Shown here one piece after another: positions 50,701 through 58,915 of a stretch of 64,000 nt of DNA. Both the position numbers and the translations under genes were made by a program. Numbering within the stretch: the stretch's first letter is position 1; every line of letters begins with the position of its first letter. The DNA is from Zobellia laminariae (GTDB lineage: Bacteria > Bacteroidota > Bacteroidia > Flavobacteriales > Flavobacteriaceae). The DNA is taken from the NCBI RefSeq assembly GCF_009725995.1, contig NZ_RCNS01000002.1, positions 1,302,001-1,366,000 of the forward strand. Reading direction: 5' to 3'. The notes beneath the pieces were generated by a model. It saw nothing but the letters and a program-made list of their open reading frames with translations, was not told the DNA's origin and searched no databases.

Positions 50701-52377
50701 TTAAAACTCATCGGTTACACAACCTTGGGCTGCAGATGATACTGATCGTGCGTATTTGTATAACACACCTTTTTTAAACTTCAACTCAGGCTGAACCCAA
50801 GATTCTTTTCTTTTTGCTAATACCTCATCTGAAACCTCAACATTAATTGAATTGGTTTCGGCATCAATCGTAATAATATCACCATCTTCTATTAAAGCGA
50901 TGTTACCACCCTCTTGAGCTTCTGGAGAAATATGTCCAACAACAAAACCGTGTGTACCCCCTGAGAAGCGACCATCCGTTATTAAAGCTACATCCTTACC
51001 AAGTCCTGCACCCATAATGGCAGCAGTAGGTTTAAGCATTTCTGGCATACCGGGTCCTCCTTTTGGTCCTTCATAACGAATAACCACAACATCACCTTTC
51101 TTCACCAAACCTTTACCAATACCATCATTTGCCGCATATTCACCATTAAAGACTTTTGCCGTTCCTTTAAACAACAACCCTTCTTTACCCGTAATTTTTG
51201 CTACAGAACCATTTTCAGCAAGGTTTCCGTACAACATACGCAAGTGACCCGTTGCCTTTATAGGGTTCTCCAAAGGCATGATTACATCTTGTCCTTCTTC
51301 CAAATCCGGAACATCCTCTAAGTTTTCCGCTAATGTTTTTCCTGTCACGGTCAAACAATCGCCATGTAGCAATCCATTTTTCAATAAATATTTTAATACC
51401 GCTGGAATTCCACCAACACGGTGCACATCTTCCATAAGGTATTTTCCACTTGGCTTTAAATCCGCTATAAACGGAGTAGTATCACTTATATGTTGAAAAT
51501 CTTTTAATGTAAAGTCGATATCCGCAGCTCTTGCTATTGCCAAGAAATGCAATACAGCATTAGTGGAACCACCCATTATAGTCACCAAACGAATAGCATT
51601 CTCTAGAGATTTACGCGTTACGATATCTAAAGGCTTAATATCTTTTTCTATAAGTAAGCGCATCTGCTTACCTGCAGCTATAGATTCTGCCTTTTTCTCA
51701 TCACTGATTGCAGGATTTGAAGAGTTATAAGGCAAGGACATCCCTAAAGCTTCAATTGCAGAAGCCATAGTGTTGGCGGTATACATACCACCACAGGCAC
51801 CAGCCCCTGGAATTGATTTTTTAATAATGTTTTTATATTCAGGCTCTTCCATAGTGCCCGCAACTTTCTCGCCCCATGCTTCAAAAGCAGAAACGATATC
51901 TAATTTTTTGTGATTGTGACATCCTGAAGCCGTAGTACCTCCGTAAACTAATATTGCAGGACGGTTAAGACGCAACATTGCCATAAGAGCGCCAGGCATG
52001 TTTTTATCACAACCAACTACGGTAACAAGACCGTCATATGACATTCCTTGAACCACAGTCTCCATTGAATCTGCAATAATATCTCTAGATGGAAGTGAGA
52101 AACGCATTCCAGGAGTTCCCATAGAAATACCATCACTTACACCAATTGTATTGAAAATAAGACCAAGTGTTTCTTTAGAATTAACACCTTCTTTTACCAT
52201 TTTGGCCAAATCGTTCAAGTGCATGTTACAAGGGTTCCCCTCATAACCAGTACTTGCAATACCAATTAACGGTTTACTAAAATCTTCATCCTTAAAACCT
52301 ATGGCATAAAGCATTGCTTGTGCCGCTGGTTGTGTTGAATCCTGTGTTACGTTCTTACTGTATTTATTCAGTTCCAT
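50701..52377 (-). CDS. ilvD: Dihydroxy-acid dehydratase
   Basis: 558 residues. The Fe-S cluster cysteines are C50 (NPCNMHL), C123 (GCDKNMPGA) and C195 ([12 protein letters not shown]). It dehydrates dihydroxy acids for valine and isoleucine. First structural gene of the ilv operon; the leader and attenuator lie 254-400 bp upstream. ATG at 52377. Confidence 0.96.
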   Translation of the reverse strand: MELNKYSKNVTQDSTQPAAQAMLYAIGFKDEDFSKPLIGIASTGYEGNPCNMHLNDLAKMVKEGVNSKETLGLIFNTIGVSDGISMGTPGMRFSLPSRDIIADSMETVVQGMSYDGLVTVVGCDKNMPGALMAMLRLNRPAILVYGGTTASGCHNHKKLDIVSAFEAWGEKVAGTMEEPEYKNIIKKSIPGAGACGGMYTANTMASAIEALGMSLPYNSSNPAISDEKKAESIAAGKQMRLLIEKDIKPLDIVTRKSLENAIRLVTIMGGSTNAVLHFLAIARAADIDFTLKDFQHISDTTPFIADLKPSGKYLMEDVHRVGGIPAVLKYLLKNGLLHGDCLTVTGKTLAENLEDVPDLEEGQDVIMPLENPIKATGHLRMLYGNLAENGSVAKITGKEGLLFKGTAKVFNGEYAANDGIGKGLVKKGDVVVIRYEGPKGGPGMPEMLKPTAAIMGAGLGKDVALITDGRFSGGTHGFVVGHISPEAQEGGNIALIEDGDIITIDAETNSINVEVSDEVLAKRKESWVQPELKFKKGVLYKYARSVSSAAQGCVTDEF

Positions 52378-52627
52378 TAAGCGCTATATAATTGGTTGTT
52401 CTATTTACAATATGTACTCTCTCTATTCAAAGGTATTCTTTTCTTTATTTCAGCATTTTAGGTCTAGCTTTCCTATCTAAATCCAATAGTTAAAAAAATT
52501 ATATAAAATTCTAGTTTTCAGTTATTTAACTATTAAATTTTATCATATTCAATTCATCTATTTTCACCTTTTACCATCATACTTAAGACCAAAACAAGGT
52601 ATATCTATACCATAAAGCCTATAAAAA
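52378..52627 (-). other. ilvD 5' untranslated region between attenuator and ilvD
   Basis: About 250 bp of AT-rich sequence between the attenuator hairpin and the ilvD start. I see no ORF and no confident second promoter. Confidence 0.5.
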
Positions 52628-52668
52628 CATAAAAAGGCCTGTATCAAATCAATTAGATACAGGCCTTT
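52628..52668 (-). terminator. ilv attenuator terminator
   Basis: AAAGGCCTGTATC (52633-52645 on plus) pairs with GATACAGGCCTTT (52656-52668): 13 bp, loop of 10, followed on the minus strand by T5 (TTTTTATG). It lies 20 nt after the leader-peptide stop. Its 5' arm is shared with an antiterminator formed from bases 52678-52690. Confidence 0.9.
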
Positions 52669-52688
52669 CTAAACAATGAAAATCTGCA

Positions 52689-52745
52689 TCACTCTCTTCT
52701 GAGAATGACATCAATTATCACGATTGTATGAGCTTTGAATTTCAT
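52689..52745 (-). CDS. ilv leader peptide (18 residues)
   Basis: Minus-strand ATG at 52745 to TGA at 52689: MKFKAHTIVIIDVILRRE. Seven of 18 residues are Ile, Val or Leu, clustered at residues 8-15. The stop is inside a pause hairpin (TCATTCTC-AGAA-GAGAGTGA, 52708-52689), and a terminator follows 20 nt later. The pairing of GATGCAG (52690-52684) with CTGTATC of the terminator's 5' arm gives a mutually exclusive antiterminator. This is the arrangement of amino-acid attenuators: stalling at Ile/Val/Leu codons frees the antiterminator. The leader is 70 bp after the pxpC stop. Confidence 0.85.
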   Translation of the reverse strand: MKFKAHTIVIIDVILRRE

Positions 52746-52750
52746 TAGAA

Positions 52751-52782
52751 CAATATTAAACAAATTGTAACAGGAGAACAAA
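52751..52782 (-). promoter_or_regulatory. Candidate promoter of the ilv leader
   Basis: On the minus strand TTTG (52782-52779), a 20-bp spacer, then TAATATTG (52758-52751), one mismatch from TAnnTTTG. The transcript would start at or a few bases before the leader ATG. Confidence 0.45.
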
Positions 52783-52814
52783 GAATTATTCGCAGAAATT
52801 TACCACTTTAATTA

Positions 52815-53654
52815 TTAATTTAATTTGAATTGTACCTCATCGCCATATTTTTTCTGGGCAAGTACAGATATAGCCCTGTCGGAAAGTTGTAATATACGCG
52901 GATACCCTCCCGTAGTCTGACCATCTTTCATTAAAATTATTAGTTTACCGGATGGGGTTAACTGCACCGTACCGGGAAGAGTGGCCGATGTAATCATAGA
53001 GGTTTTAAGACCTTCTATCTTTTCTTCAAGCTTGTAAGCCATTCTATTGTTTTCATTGGAAATACTGAATTTTTTTCCAAACAACATTTCTAATTGTTTA
53101 TCGGAAAGGCTTTCAAACTCGGGACCCTTAGTAACCTTCAATTCTTTTTCGTCCAAGAAAGAATCAACTATTATCTTACTTATTTTAGGTTCAAAAAGAG
53201 AACATGCATCATATTCCAATTCACTACCATCTGCCAGATGGTTTTTTTTAGTTACCGAAGAAAAGAACGAGCGACTCCCTAAAACCAAAGGAGCTTTGAA
53301 CCCACCCTTTACAGCTAGGTAATTCCTGAAACCTTTTTCTAGTTTTCCGTAAGAGAGAATATCTCCTTTTTTCACCTTTATTACTTCGTAGTTATTTATG
53401 GGTTCATTGTTGAGTGTAACAGAGAGTAATGCGCCCCCCATACTAATATATGTTTCCTCTTCGAAAATTAAAGTTGGACCAGTCATGGTTATTTCCAATA
53501 CTGCCGCACGTATATCATTATCTAAAAGCTGATTGACCTTTTTTGCCGAAAACCCGTCCATATAACCCGCAACGGGTACTCCTTTATTTAAATAGCCATA
53601 CCTACCAATATCTTGAACCGAAGTAAACAAACCAGATTTGAGGACTTTAAGCAT
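52815..53654 (-). CDS. pxpC: 5-oxoprolinase subunit C (biotin-dependent carboxyltransferase family)
   Basis: 279 residues, AHS2/KipA type: QDIGRYGYLNKGVPVAGYMD at the N-terminus, ELEYDACSLFEP and DGQTTGGYPRI near the end. With PxpA and PxpB it forms the prokaryotic ATP-dependent 5-oxoprolinase that opens pyroglutamate to glutamate. Overlaps pxpB by 8 bp. Confidence 0.92.
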   Translation of the reverse strand: MLKVLKSGLFTSVQDIGRYGYLNKGVPVAGYMDGFSAKKVNQLLDNDIRAAVLEITMTGPTLIFEEETYISMGGALLSVTLNNEPINNYEVIKVKKGDILSYGKLEKGFRNYLAVKGGFKAPLVLGSRSFFSSVTKKNHLADGSELEYDACSLFEPKISKIIVDSFLDEKELKVTKGPEFESLSDKQLEMLFGKKFSISNENNRMAYKLEEKIEGLKTSMITSATLPGTVQLTPSGKLIILMKDGQTTGGYPRILQLSDRAISVLAQKKYGDEVQFKLN

Positions 53655-54384
53655 CTAATATGATTTTTTCAAGTTTGTAAATACCGACTTCACTCTCAAT
53701 TTTATGCAAGTTATACTCGGCCCTTGTTATTTTATAAAATTGAACTTGATCCCCTACGCTTATGAAACAAGGTTCTTTGGCTTTAGGGTCAAACATGGGT
53801 ACGGAACAGTTCCCAATTATATTCCACCCTCCGGGTGAGTCTTGTGGATAAATACCCGTTTGCTTACCTGCCAGACCAACAGAACCACTTAAAACCTTAG
53901 AGCGAGGCTCTTCCCTTCTATCAAACTCTAAAGCTTCGGGCACACCTCCTAAATAGGTAAACCCCGGAAGAAACCCAATCCCAAAGACGGTATATACACT
54001 AGAGGTATGTAATGAAACTATTTCATCTATGGTCTTACCTGATTTCTGAGAGATTTCCTTTAAGTCTATTCCAAAGTCTTCATCGTAGCATACAGGTAAA
54101 CGCCATAAAATCTTTTCGCGTTTTACTACTTTTATATCTTCTTTGTACCAATTCAGCAGTTTTACCTTCAACTGATCAAAATCAATTGGCTCTTCTCTAT
54201 ATATAAGGGTAACGGAATTATAAGCAGGTACAATCTCCCATTCCTCTTCCTTTAAGCAACACTCTTTAAGGTATTGAGTAAATTGTAATATATCTTCAAG
54301 AATAGCTACATCTACTCTACCGGGCCATTCTAGTAAAATAGCATGAATGCCAAAGGGTCGTATTGAAATTGGATAACTGTTCAC
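53647..54384 (-). CDS. pxpB: 5-oxoprolinase subunit B
   Basis: 245 residues, AHS1/KipI type: FGIGFLPGFTYLGGVPE, PRSKVLSGSVGLAGKQTGIYP, SPGGWNIIG. GTG start at 54384 overlaps the pxpA stop as GTGA, implying translational coupling. Middle gene of pxpABC. Confidence 0.92.
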   Translation of the reverse strand: MNSYPISIRPFGIHAILLEWPGRVDVAILEDILQFTQYLKECCLKEEEWEIVPAYNSVTLIYREEPIDFDQLKVKLLNWYKEDIKVVKREKILWRLPVCYDEDFGIDLKEISQKSGKTIDEIVSLHTSSVYTVFGIGFLPGFTYLGGVPEALEFDRREEPRSKVLSGSVGLAGKQTGIYPQDSPGGWNIIGNCSVPMFDPKAKEPCFISVGDQVQFYKITRAEYNLHKIESEVGIYKLEKIILDA

Positions 54385-55154
54385 TTTTTAATATACGTAT
54401 TATGGTTTGGTAATTCTTCAGTAAGATACAATACTATTTCTAATGCAGATGGTGTATCTCCATGAATACAAAAGGTATCTACTAAGATTGGTATTTCTTT
54501 TCCGTCAATCGTTTTTACCCTTTTATTTTTTACCATTTCTAAGATATGCTTTAAAACCTCTTTCTTATCGGTTATCAAAGCTTTTGGCAACTTTCTAGAT
54601 ACTAGACTTAAATCTACCTCATAATTCCGGTCTGCAAAACCTTCATACTTTAACTGGAATCCTTCTGCTAAAGCTGCTTTAGCTATTTCCGAGCCATAGG
54701 GAGCATACAAAAAAGTATCATTCTTGTATTCTTTAACTGCTTCTAAAAACAAAACAGCCAAAGACGCATCCTTAGCAATATCATTATATAGTGCTCCATG
54801 TGGCTTTATATGATGCAGCTTCACTCCATGTTCGTCCAAAACCTCAACAAGACTATTTACTTGACTCCTAATACTATCAACAAGTTCTTTTGCCGCTATT
54901 CCTATAGAGAGGCGGCCAAAGTTGGATATATCCGGATATGATGGGTGAGCACCTACCAAAATACCATTCGCTTTAGCTAAGCTAACTACCTTAGTCATGC
55001 ATTCCTTATTTCCCGCATGACCTCCGCAGGCTATATTACAAGAAGAAAGCATAGGCAATAGTTCTTTTTCATTGCCAACACCTTCACCAACATCACAGTT
55101 CAAATCTATATAGTTACGCGTCATTTTAAAATTTGGAATTTCTAAAATACTCAT
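54381..55154 (-). CDS. pxpA: 5-oxoprolinase subunit A (LamB/YcsF family)
   Basis: 257 residues: IDLNCDVGEGVGNE near the N-terminus, CNIACGGHAGN, VGAHPSYPD, HIKPHGALYN, and CIHGDTPSA near the end. A second ATG at 55124 (MTRNYIDLNC) is nearer the family-typical start. First gene of pxpABC, divergent from the 55406 gene. Confidence 0.93.
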   Translation of the reverse strand: MSILEIPNFKMTRNYIDLNCDVGEGVGNEKELLPMLSSCNIACGGHAGNKECMTKVVSLAKANGILVGAHPSYPDISNFGRLSIGIAAKELVDSIRSQVNSLVEVLDEHGVKLHHIKPHGALYNDIAKDASLAVLFLEAVKEYKNDTFLYAPYGSEIAKAALAEGFQLKYEGFADRNYEVDLSLVSRKLPKALITDKKEVLKHILEMVKNKRVKTIDGKEIPILVDTFCIHGDTPSALEIVLYLTEELPNHNTYIKK

Positions 55155-55405
55155 AATCTTTTAGACCTCCTGTCAGAAAACATCTTATCTTAACAAAGAA
55201 TATACACACCTAACCATCTCTCGCAAGCCCTCGTTTCACCACAGTTTTAACATTTTTTAATGCCGTTTATCTAAAAAAATGCAGTTTATCTAAAACTAGG
55301 GTGCCGTATGTCGAATCGATATAATATCCGCAAAAATTACAGGTTATTATTATCCCAAATCGAACTTCCCCCTCATTTTTACCGGGGCCAAATTGACCTA
55401 CTGAA
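55155..55405. other. Divergent intergenic region with tandem GTTTATCTAAAA repeat
   Basis: Between pxpA and the 55406 gene. GTTTATCTAAAA occurs at 55265-55276 and 55284-55295, a 19-bp period. Both copies are preceded by CC or CA, resembling LytTR-type half-sites. No other element is recognised. Confidence 0.5.
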
Positions 55406-55849
55406 ATGAATTGTTTAGAATGTAATAAAACACTTGGCTACACCGATCACAGACAGTCTATGGACACTTTAGGTGTTGAATTATGTGATGAGCATATGCC
55501 AAGAATGTCAAAATTGATTGAAATCAATAGTACACCTCGCGAGGCCATACAATTATATTATGGTTTAAAAGAAGCTGGCGTGTCCTCCATGTTAGAATGG
55601 TGGGATGGCTCTAAGTCAATAGATATAGCAATATCAAGAGTAAAACTCAATATTGAAATAGATACGGAGTACCATATGATGACTCACGAACAGGCCATAA
55701 ATGACCTAGAAGAAGCTATGCATTCTTTTAAAAATGGCTTTACCACAATACGAATACCTCATGTTCTTATAAAATATTATCTTAAAGAAACCGTTACAAA
55801 TATTCTAGGGATAATGGAAGGCTTGCGTGTACATATCAAAGCGATATAA
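55406..55849 (+). CDS. Zinc-finger protein with a PD-(D/E)XK/DUF559-like domain
   Basis: 147 residues. N-terminal C3-x2-C6 and C27-x2-H30 look like a zinc-binding knuckle. Residues about 70-125 read SIDIAISRVKLNIEID, EYH, AINDLEEAM, GFTTIRIP, which match the DUF559/Vsr-like nuclease pattern: D73, E84, D86, H90, D100, R116. Nuclease activity is only an inference. It is followed by a membrane protein gene 18 bp later. Confidence 0.75.
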   Translation: MNCLECNKTLGYTDHRQSMDTLGVELCDEHMPRMSKLIEINSTPREAIQLYYGLKEAGVSSMLEWWDGSKSIDIAISRVKLNIEIDTEYHMMTHEQAINDLEEAMHSFKNGFTTIRIPHVLIKYYLKETVTNILGIMEGLRVHIKAI

Positions 55850-55867
55850 ACTTAAAACCTTATTATC

Positions 55868-56431
55868 ATGTCAAATACTACAAAGATTCTAAAGACTCCG
55901 TTGAGAATTTCAATCGCAATTTTGTTATTGGGCATGCTATCGCGCATTTTTCATTGGCCATATGCATCAGAGACTATTTTGGTTGCATTTTCGGCTATTC
56001 TCCTACTCTATAGTGTTCGCTTTTGGAAAAAAGAAACCAAACTATTCATTGATATCGTTAAATTAGTAATGGTAGTTAGCTGGGCACTTAATGGAATTTT
56101 CAGAGTATTAGATTTACCTTTCACCTTACTATTTCAAGTTCTTATTGCAATTTCCTTTATTACTTGGTTCATTATGGAAGGAACCGCTTACTTCTTAGAT
56201 GAAGACCGCAGACAAAAAAATAACATGGCACGAGTACTTTGGAATTTTGCCATGGTCGTAGGAGCTTTATCCATTATTGCCGGCAGCCTTCTAAACATGC
56301 TCAATGAAGCATATGCCATTCCACTTCTTGCCGTGGGTATTACTATTATTGTTGCTTACATTTTAAAAGATGTTTTTGCTACAACCACTAAAGGGGAAGA
56401 AGATCACGGAAACGGCGAGTTTCAATTATAA
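55868..56431 (+). CDS. Integral membrane protein with GldL-like motif
   Basis: 187 residues, about six spans. The segment GMLSRIFHWPYA resembles the GldL motif with HWP, a gliding/T9SS motor protein. It lacks the long cytoplasmic GldL domain, so this is not GldL itself. C-terminal tail is short and acidic. Cotranscribed with the 55406 gene by spacing. Confidence 0.75.
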   Translation: MSNTTKILKTPLRISIAILLLGMLSRIFHWPYASETILVAFSAILLLYSVRFWKKETKLFIDIVKLVMVVSWALNGIFRVLDLPFTLLFQVLIAISFITWFIMEGTAYFLDEDRRQKNNMARVLWNFAMVVGALSIIAGSLLNMLNEAYAIPLLAVGITIIVAYILKDVFATTTKGEEDHGNGEFQL

Positions 56432-56840
56432 CTACCCCCCTTACCTTTACATAAGCCTGAAAAGATTCTCAACCATTAGGTTTCATAGCCCTACAGCTCT
56501 TCAAAATAGATAGAATTCCAATGTAAGGCGCTTCACCTTGAGCAATAGTATTTAGCTCAACAGGATGTAATAAATGTTTACGCACTCCCTCATACAAATA
56601 GTTATATATTTTTTTTTAAGCAATTCTCCACAAGGAAGACAATAAACCTAAATATTGTAGGACGAATTGTTGGATGAGTGGTTTTAAAAAGAAGATTAGG
56701 TGATTTTGGCGCTTGTCCGTTTATAGAATTTTACCTACTCCTTACCGATATTAAGGTTTTCAATCGAATTTAATGCCCATTGCACGAAACAGAAGAGTGT
56801 TAACAGCATAGGACTACGTTTTATATGTAAACCATTTACT
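56432..56840. other. Region without a convincing gene
   Basis: About 410 bp. A minus-strand open frame (56469 to about 56615) is present but has no start codon or recognised homology. TACGTTTT (56813-56820), one mismatch from TAnnTTTG, may be the promoter of the 56841 ORF. Confidence 0.4.
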
Positions 56841-56942
56841 ATGAAAGAAAAAACTACTCTAAACGATTATCTTGTTTATGCTTTTTGCGCCTTTTGCTTC
56901 CTATGGTCACTATACGTGATATTCTTTGCAACTATGTACTAA
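56841..56942 (+). CDS. Small single-span membrane protein (33 residues)
   Basis: ATG at 56841, TAA at 56940. The N-terminus is MKEKTTLNDYLVY, then a hydrophobic helix rich in Phe, Cys, Leu (about 14-31). Followed by an intrinsic terminator at 56957-56996 and possibly preceded by a promoter. Unknown function. Confidence 0.6.
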   Translation: MKEKTTLNDYLVYAFCAFCFLWSLYVIFFATMY

Positions 56943-56956
56943 GATTAATAAGAATC

Positions 56957-56997
56957 AATGCTCCCATACTAAATACATTAGCATAGGAGCATTTTAT
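56957..56997 (+). terminator. Terminator of the 56841 ORF
   Basis: AATGCTCC (56957-56964) pairs with GGAGCATT (56986-56993), followed by TT and an AT-rich tail. Confidence 0.75.
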
Positions 56998-57111
56998 ATA
57001 ACTAATAATATAAGATAAAAAATAGGTTGAGTTATCAAATACCTCAAATTTAACCAAAAAATAACCCAAAAATTGTGGGGTTTTTCTCTGTTTACTATAC
57101 GTACATACTTT

Positions 57112-57119
57112 TAAATTTG
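57112..57119 (+). promoter_or_regulatory. Candidate -7 element of the 57145 ORF
   Basis: TAAATTTG is an exact TAnnTTTG match 26 bp before the ATG at 57145. Confidence 0.45.
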
Positions 57120-57144
57120 TGCAAGGAACAATTCAGAGATAATT

Positions 57145-57243
57145 ATGAAGATAAGAGACAAACTAACCTATGCCTATGTTGCGTTTAATGTGATTTTTAT
57201 AATTGTAATGGCAGTTTTCCTATATAGGAATTCTCCTTTTTAG
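57145..57243 (+). CDS. Small single-span membrane protein (32 residues)
   Basis: ATG at 57145, TAG at 57241. MKIRDKLTYAY, then a strongly hydrophobic helix (VAFNVIFIIVMAVFLY) and a short polar end RNSPF. It has an exact -7 element and a strong terminator (57275-57310), so it is probably a real short gene. Function unknown. Confidence 0.65.
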   Translation: MKIRDKLTYAYVAFNVIFIIVMAVFLYRNSPF

Positions 57244-57274
57244 AAGTCTATTAAAAATTCAAACTTAGATTACC

Positions 57275-57310
57275 AAGCTCCTGTCTTCCCTAAAAGATAG
57301 GAGCTTTTTT
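57275..57310 (+). terminator. Terminator of the 57145 ORF
   Basis: AAGCTCCTGTCTT (57275-57287) pairs with AAGATAGGAGCTT (57294-57306) with one G-T pair, then T6. Confidence 0.85.
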
Positions 57311-57316
57311 AATGTA

Positions 57317-58540
57317 CTATCCTAACCAACCTTCTCTATCTAAACTACGATATTGTATAGCTTCAGCTACATGGGTCCCATTTACTGCTTCCACTCCCTC
57401 TAAATCGGCAATGGTCCGCCCAACTTTTAAAATACGGTCATAGGCACGCGCCGAAAGATTTAAACGCTCCATAGCGTTCTTTAGTAATTCTTTGGAAGGT
57501 TCATCTAACCTACAGAACTCCCTTATCTGTTTGGTGTTCATTTGAGCATTGTAGTGCACATTAGGAAATTCAGCAAAACGTTTGGTCTGAATTTCTCTTG
57601 CTGCCGTTACTCGTTTTCTAATTTCAACACTACTTTCTCCATTACGGTCTTCCGATAATTTCTCAAAAGGGACTGGTGTAACTTCAATATGAATATCTAT
57701 ACGATCTAATAAAGGACCTGATATTTTACTCAGGTAACGTTGCATTTCTGCAGGCGAGGATGTCACCGGTGCATCTGGGTCATTAAAATAACCTCCAGGA
57801 CTAGGATTCATACTTGCCACTAACATAAAACTACTTGGGTAGGTAACCGTAAAGCGAGCTCTAGCAATGGTCACCTCTCTGTCTTCCATAGGTTGGCGCA
57901 TCACTTCAAGTACCCTACGTTCAAACTCTGGAAGCTCATCTAAAAACAAAACTCCATTATGGGATAATGATATTTCTCCCGGTTGCGGATAACTACCGCC
58001 ACCTACTAATGCAGCAGAACTAATTGTATGATGTGGATTTCTAAAGGGACGTTGGCTCATTAAGCCCATATTCTTTATTTTCCCTACTACACTATGGATT
58101 TTTGTAGTTTCCAAGGCTTCGTGCAAAGTCATTGGCGGCAAAATAGAAGGCAACCGTTTCGCTAGCATAGTTTTACCTGCTCCCGGAGGACCAACCAAAA
58201 TAATATTATGCCCGCCCGCGGCACCAATTTCCATACATCGTTTTATACTCTCTTGCCCTCTTACATCGGAAAAATCGAATTCAGGGAAATCTAAGGTCTT
58301 ATAAAATTCTTCCCTTGTATTTATAATAGTCTGTTCCAACGGAGTTCCTTTATCAAAGAATTCTATAACCTCACTTATATTCTCTACTCCAAAGACTTTT
58401 AAACCAGATACAATTGCTGCTTCTCTTGCATTCTCTTTAGGTAAAATAAAGCCTTCAAAGCCCTCCTCCTGAGCCTTAATAGCAATGGGTAACGCTCCTT
58501 TTATGGGATGTAAACTGCCATCTAAAGAAAGCTCTCCCAT
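57317..58540 (-). CDS. C-terminal fragment of ComM
   Basis: 407-residue open frame from MGELSLDG (ATG at 58540). Contains the AAA+ and C-terminal domains of ComM. See the pseudogene entry for the frameshift. Confidence 0.6.
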   Translation of the reverse strand: MGELSLDGSLHPIKGALPIAIKAQEEGFEGFILPKENAREAAIVSGLKVFGVENISEVIEFFDKGTPLEQTIINTREEFYKTLDFPEFDFSDVRGQESIKRCMEIGAAGGHNIILVGPPGAGKTMLAKRLPSILPPMTLHEALETTKIHSVVGKIKNMGLMSQRPFRNPHHTISSAALVGGGSYPQPGEISLSHNGVLFLDELPEFERRVLEVMRQPMEDREVTIARARFTVTYPSSFMLVASMNPSPGGYFNDPDAPVTSSPAEMQRYLSKISGPLLDRIDIHIEVTPVPFEKLSEDRNGESSVEIRKRVTAAREIQTKRFAEFPNVHYNAQMNTKQIREFCRLDEPSKELLKNAMERLNLSARAYDRILKVGRTIADLEGVEAVNGTHVAEAIQYRSLDREGWLG

Positions 58541-58842
58541 GATAATATACCTATCGATTTTATCTGTCCAGAAGCGGTCAAAATTCCAATTGCCAAAGTC
58601 AAGTCATAAGCCGACCCTTCTTTGCGAAGATCCGCTGGTGCCAAGTTCAAGGTTATTTTCTTTCCAGGAATTTTGTAACCGTTATTTAGCAGCGCTGCCG
58701 CAATACGGTAATTACTTTCTTTTATAGCATTATCAGGCAAGCCTACCAAGTGGTAGCCAACTCCCTTATCTACATTTACTTCTACTGTGATTGTTGTCGC
58801 GTCCACTCCAAAAACGGCACTTCCAAAAACTTTGGTGAGCAT
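58522..58842 (-). CDS. N-terminal fragment of ComM
   Basis: 106-residue open frame from MLTKVFGSA. The last about 12 residues (SIGILSWESFL) are out of frame with the family. See the pseudogene entry. Confidence 0.6.
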   Translation of the reverse strand: MLTKVFGSAVFGVDATTITVEVNVDKGVGYHLVGLPDNAIKESNYRIAAALLNNGYKIPGKKITLNLAPADLRKEGSAYDLTLAIGILTASGQIKSIGILSWESFL

Positions 58843-58915
58843 ATTGGTTTGTTATTTAGTATTCTATGGTTAGTTTCTTCCTTATTGTTAAAGCAAAATA
58901 AAGTGCTAGTCTTTC

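Larger units (their letters stand above)
57317..58842 (-). pseudogene. comM: comM/yifB family gene, interrupted by a frameshift
   Basis: The N-terminal part (58842 to 58522; 106 residues) and the C-terminal part (58540 to 57317; 407 residues) together match one YifB/ComM protein: Lon-like domain, then MCM-like AAA+ with Walker A GPPGAGKTMLAKR, ending with the C-terminal Mg-chelatase-like domain. They are in different frames. The junction reads GGACAGATAAAATCGATAGG; a 10-base unit, GATAAAATC plus one base, appears lost from a tandem repeat (intact version GGA CAG ATA AAA TCN GAT AAA ATC). ComM is a branch-migration helicase needed for natural transformation in other bacteria. A re-initiated C-terminal product from 58540 is possible but would lack the N-terminal domain. 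Confidence 0.85.

Noticed and set aside
55261..55296. CRISPR-like repeat
   Set aside because: Only two short direct repeats, no spacer-length regularity and no cas genes nearby.
56469..56615. Minus-strand frame of about 48 codons
   Set aside because: No start codon, bounded by stops, no recognised motif; may be a remnant but I cannot support it.
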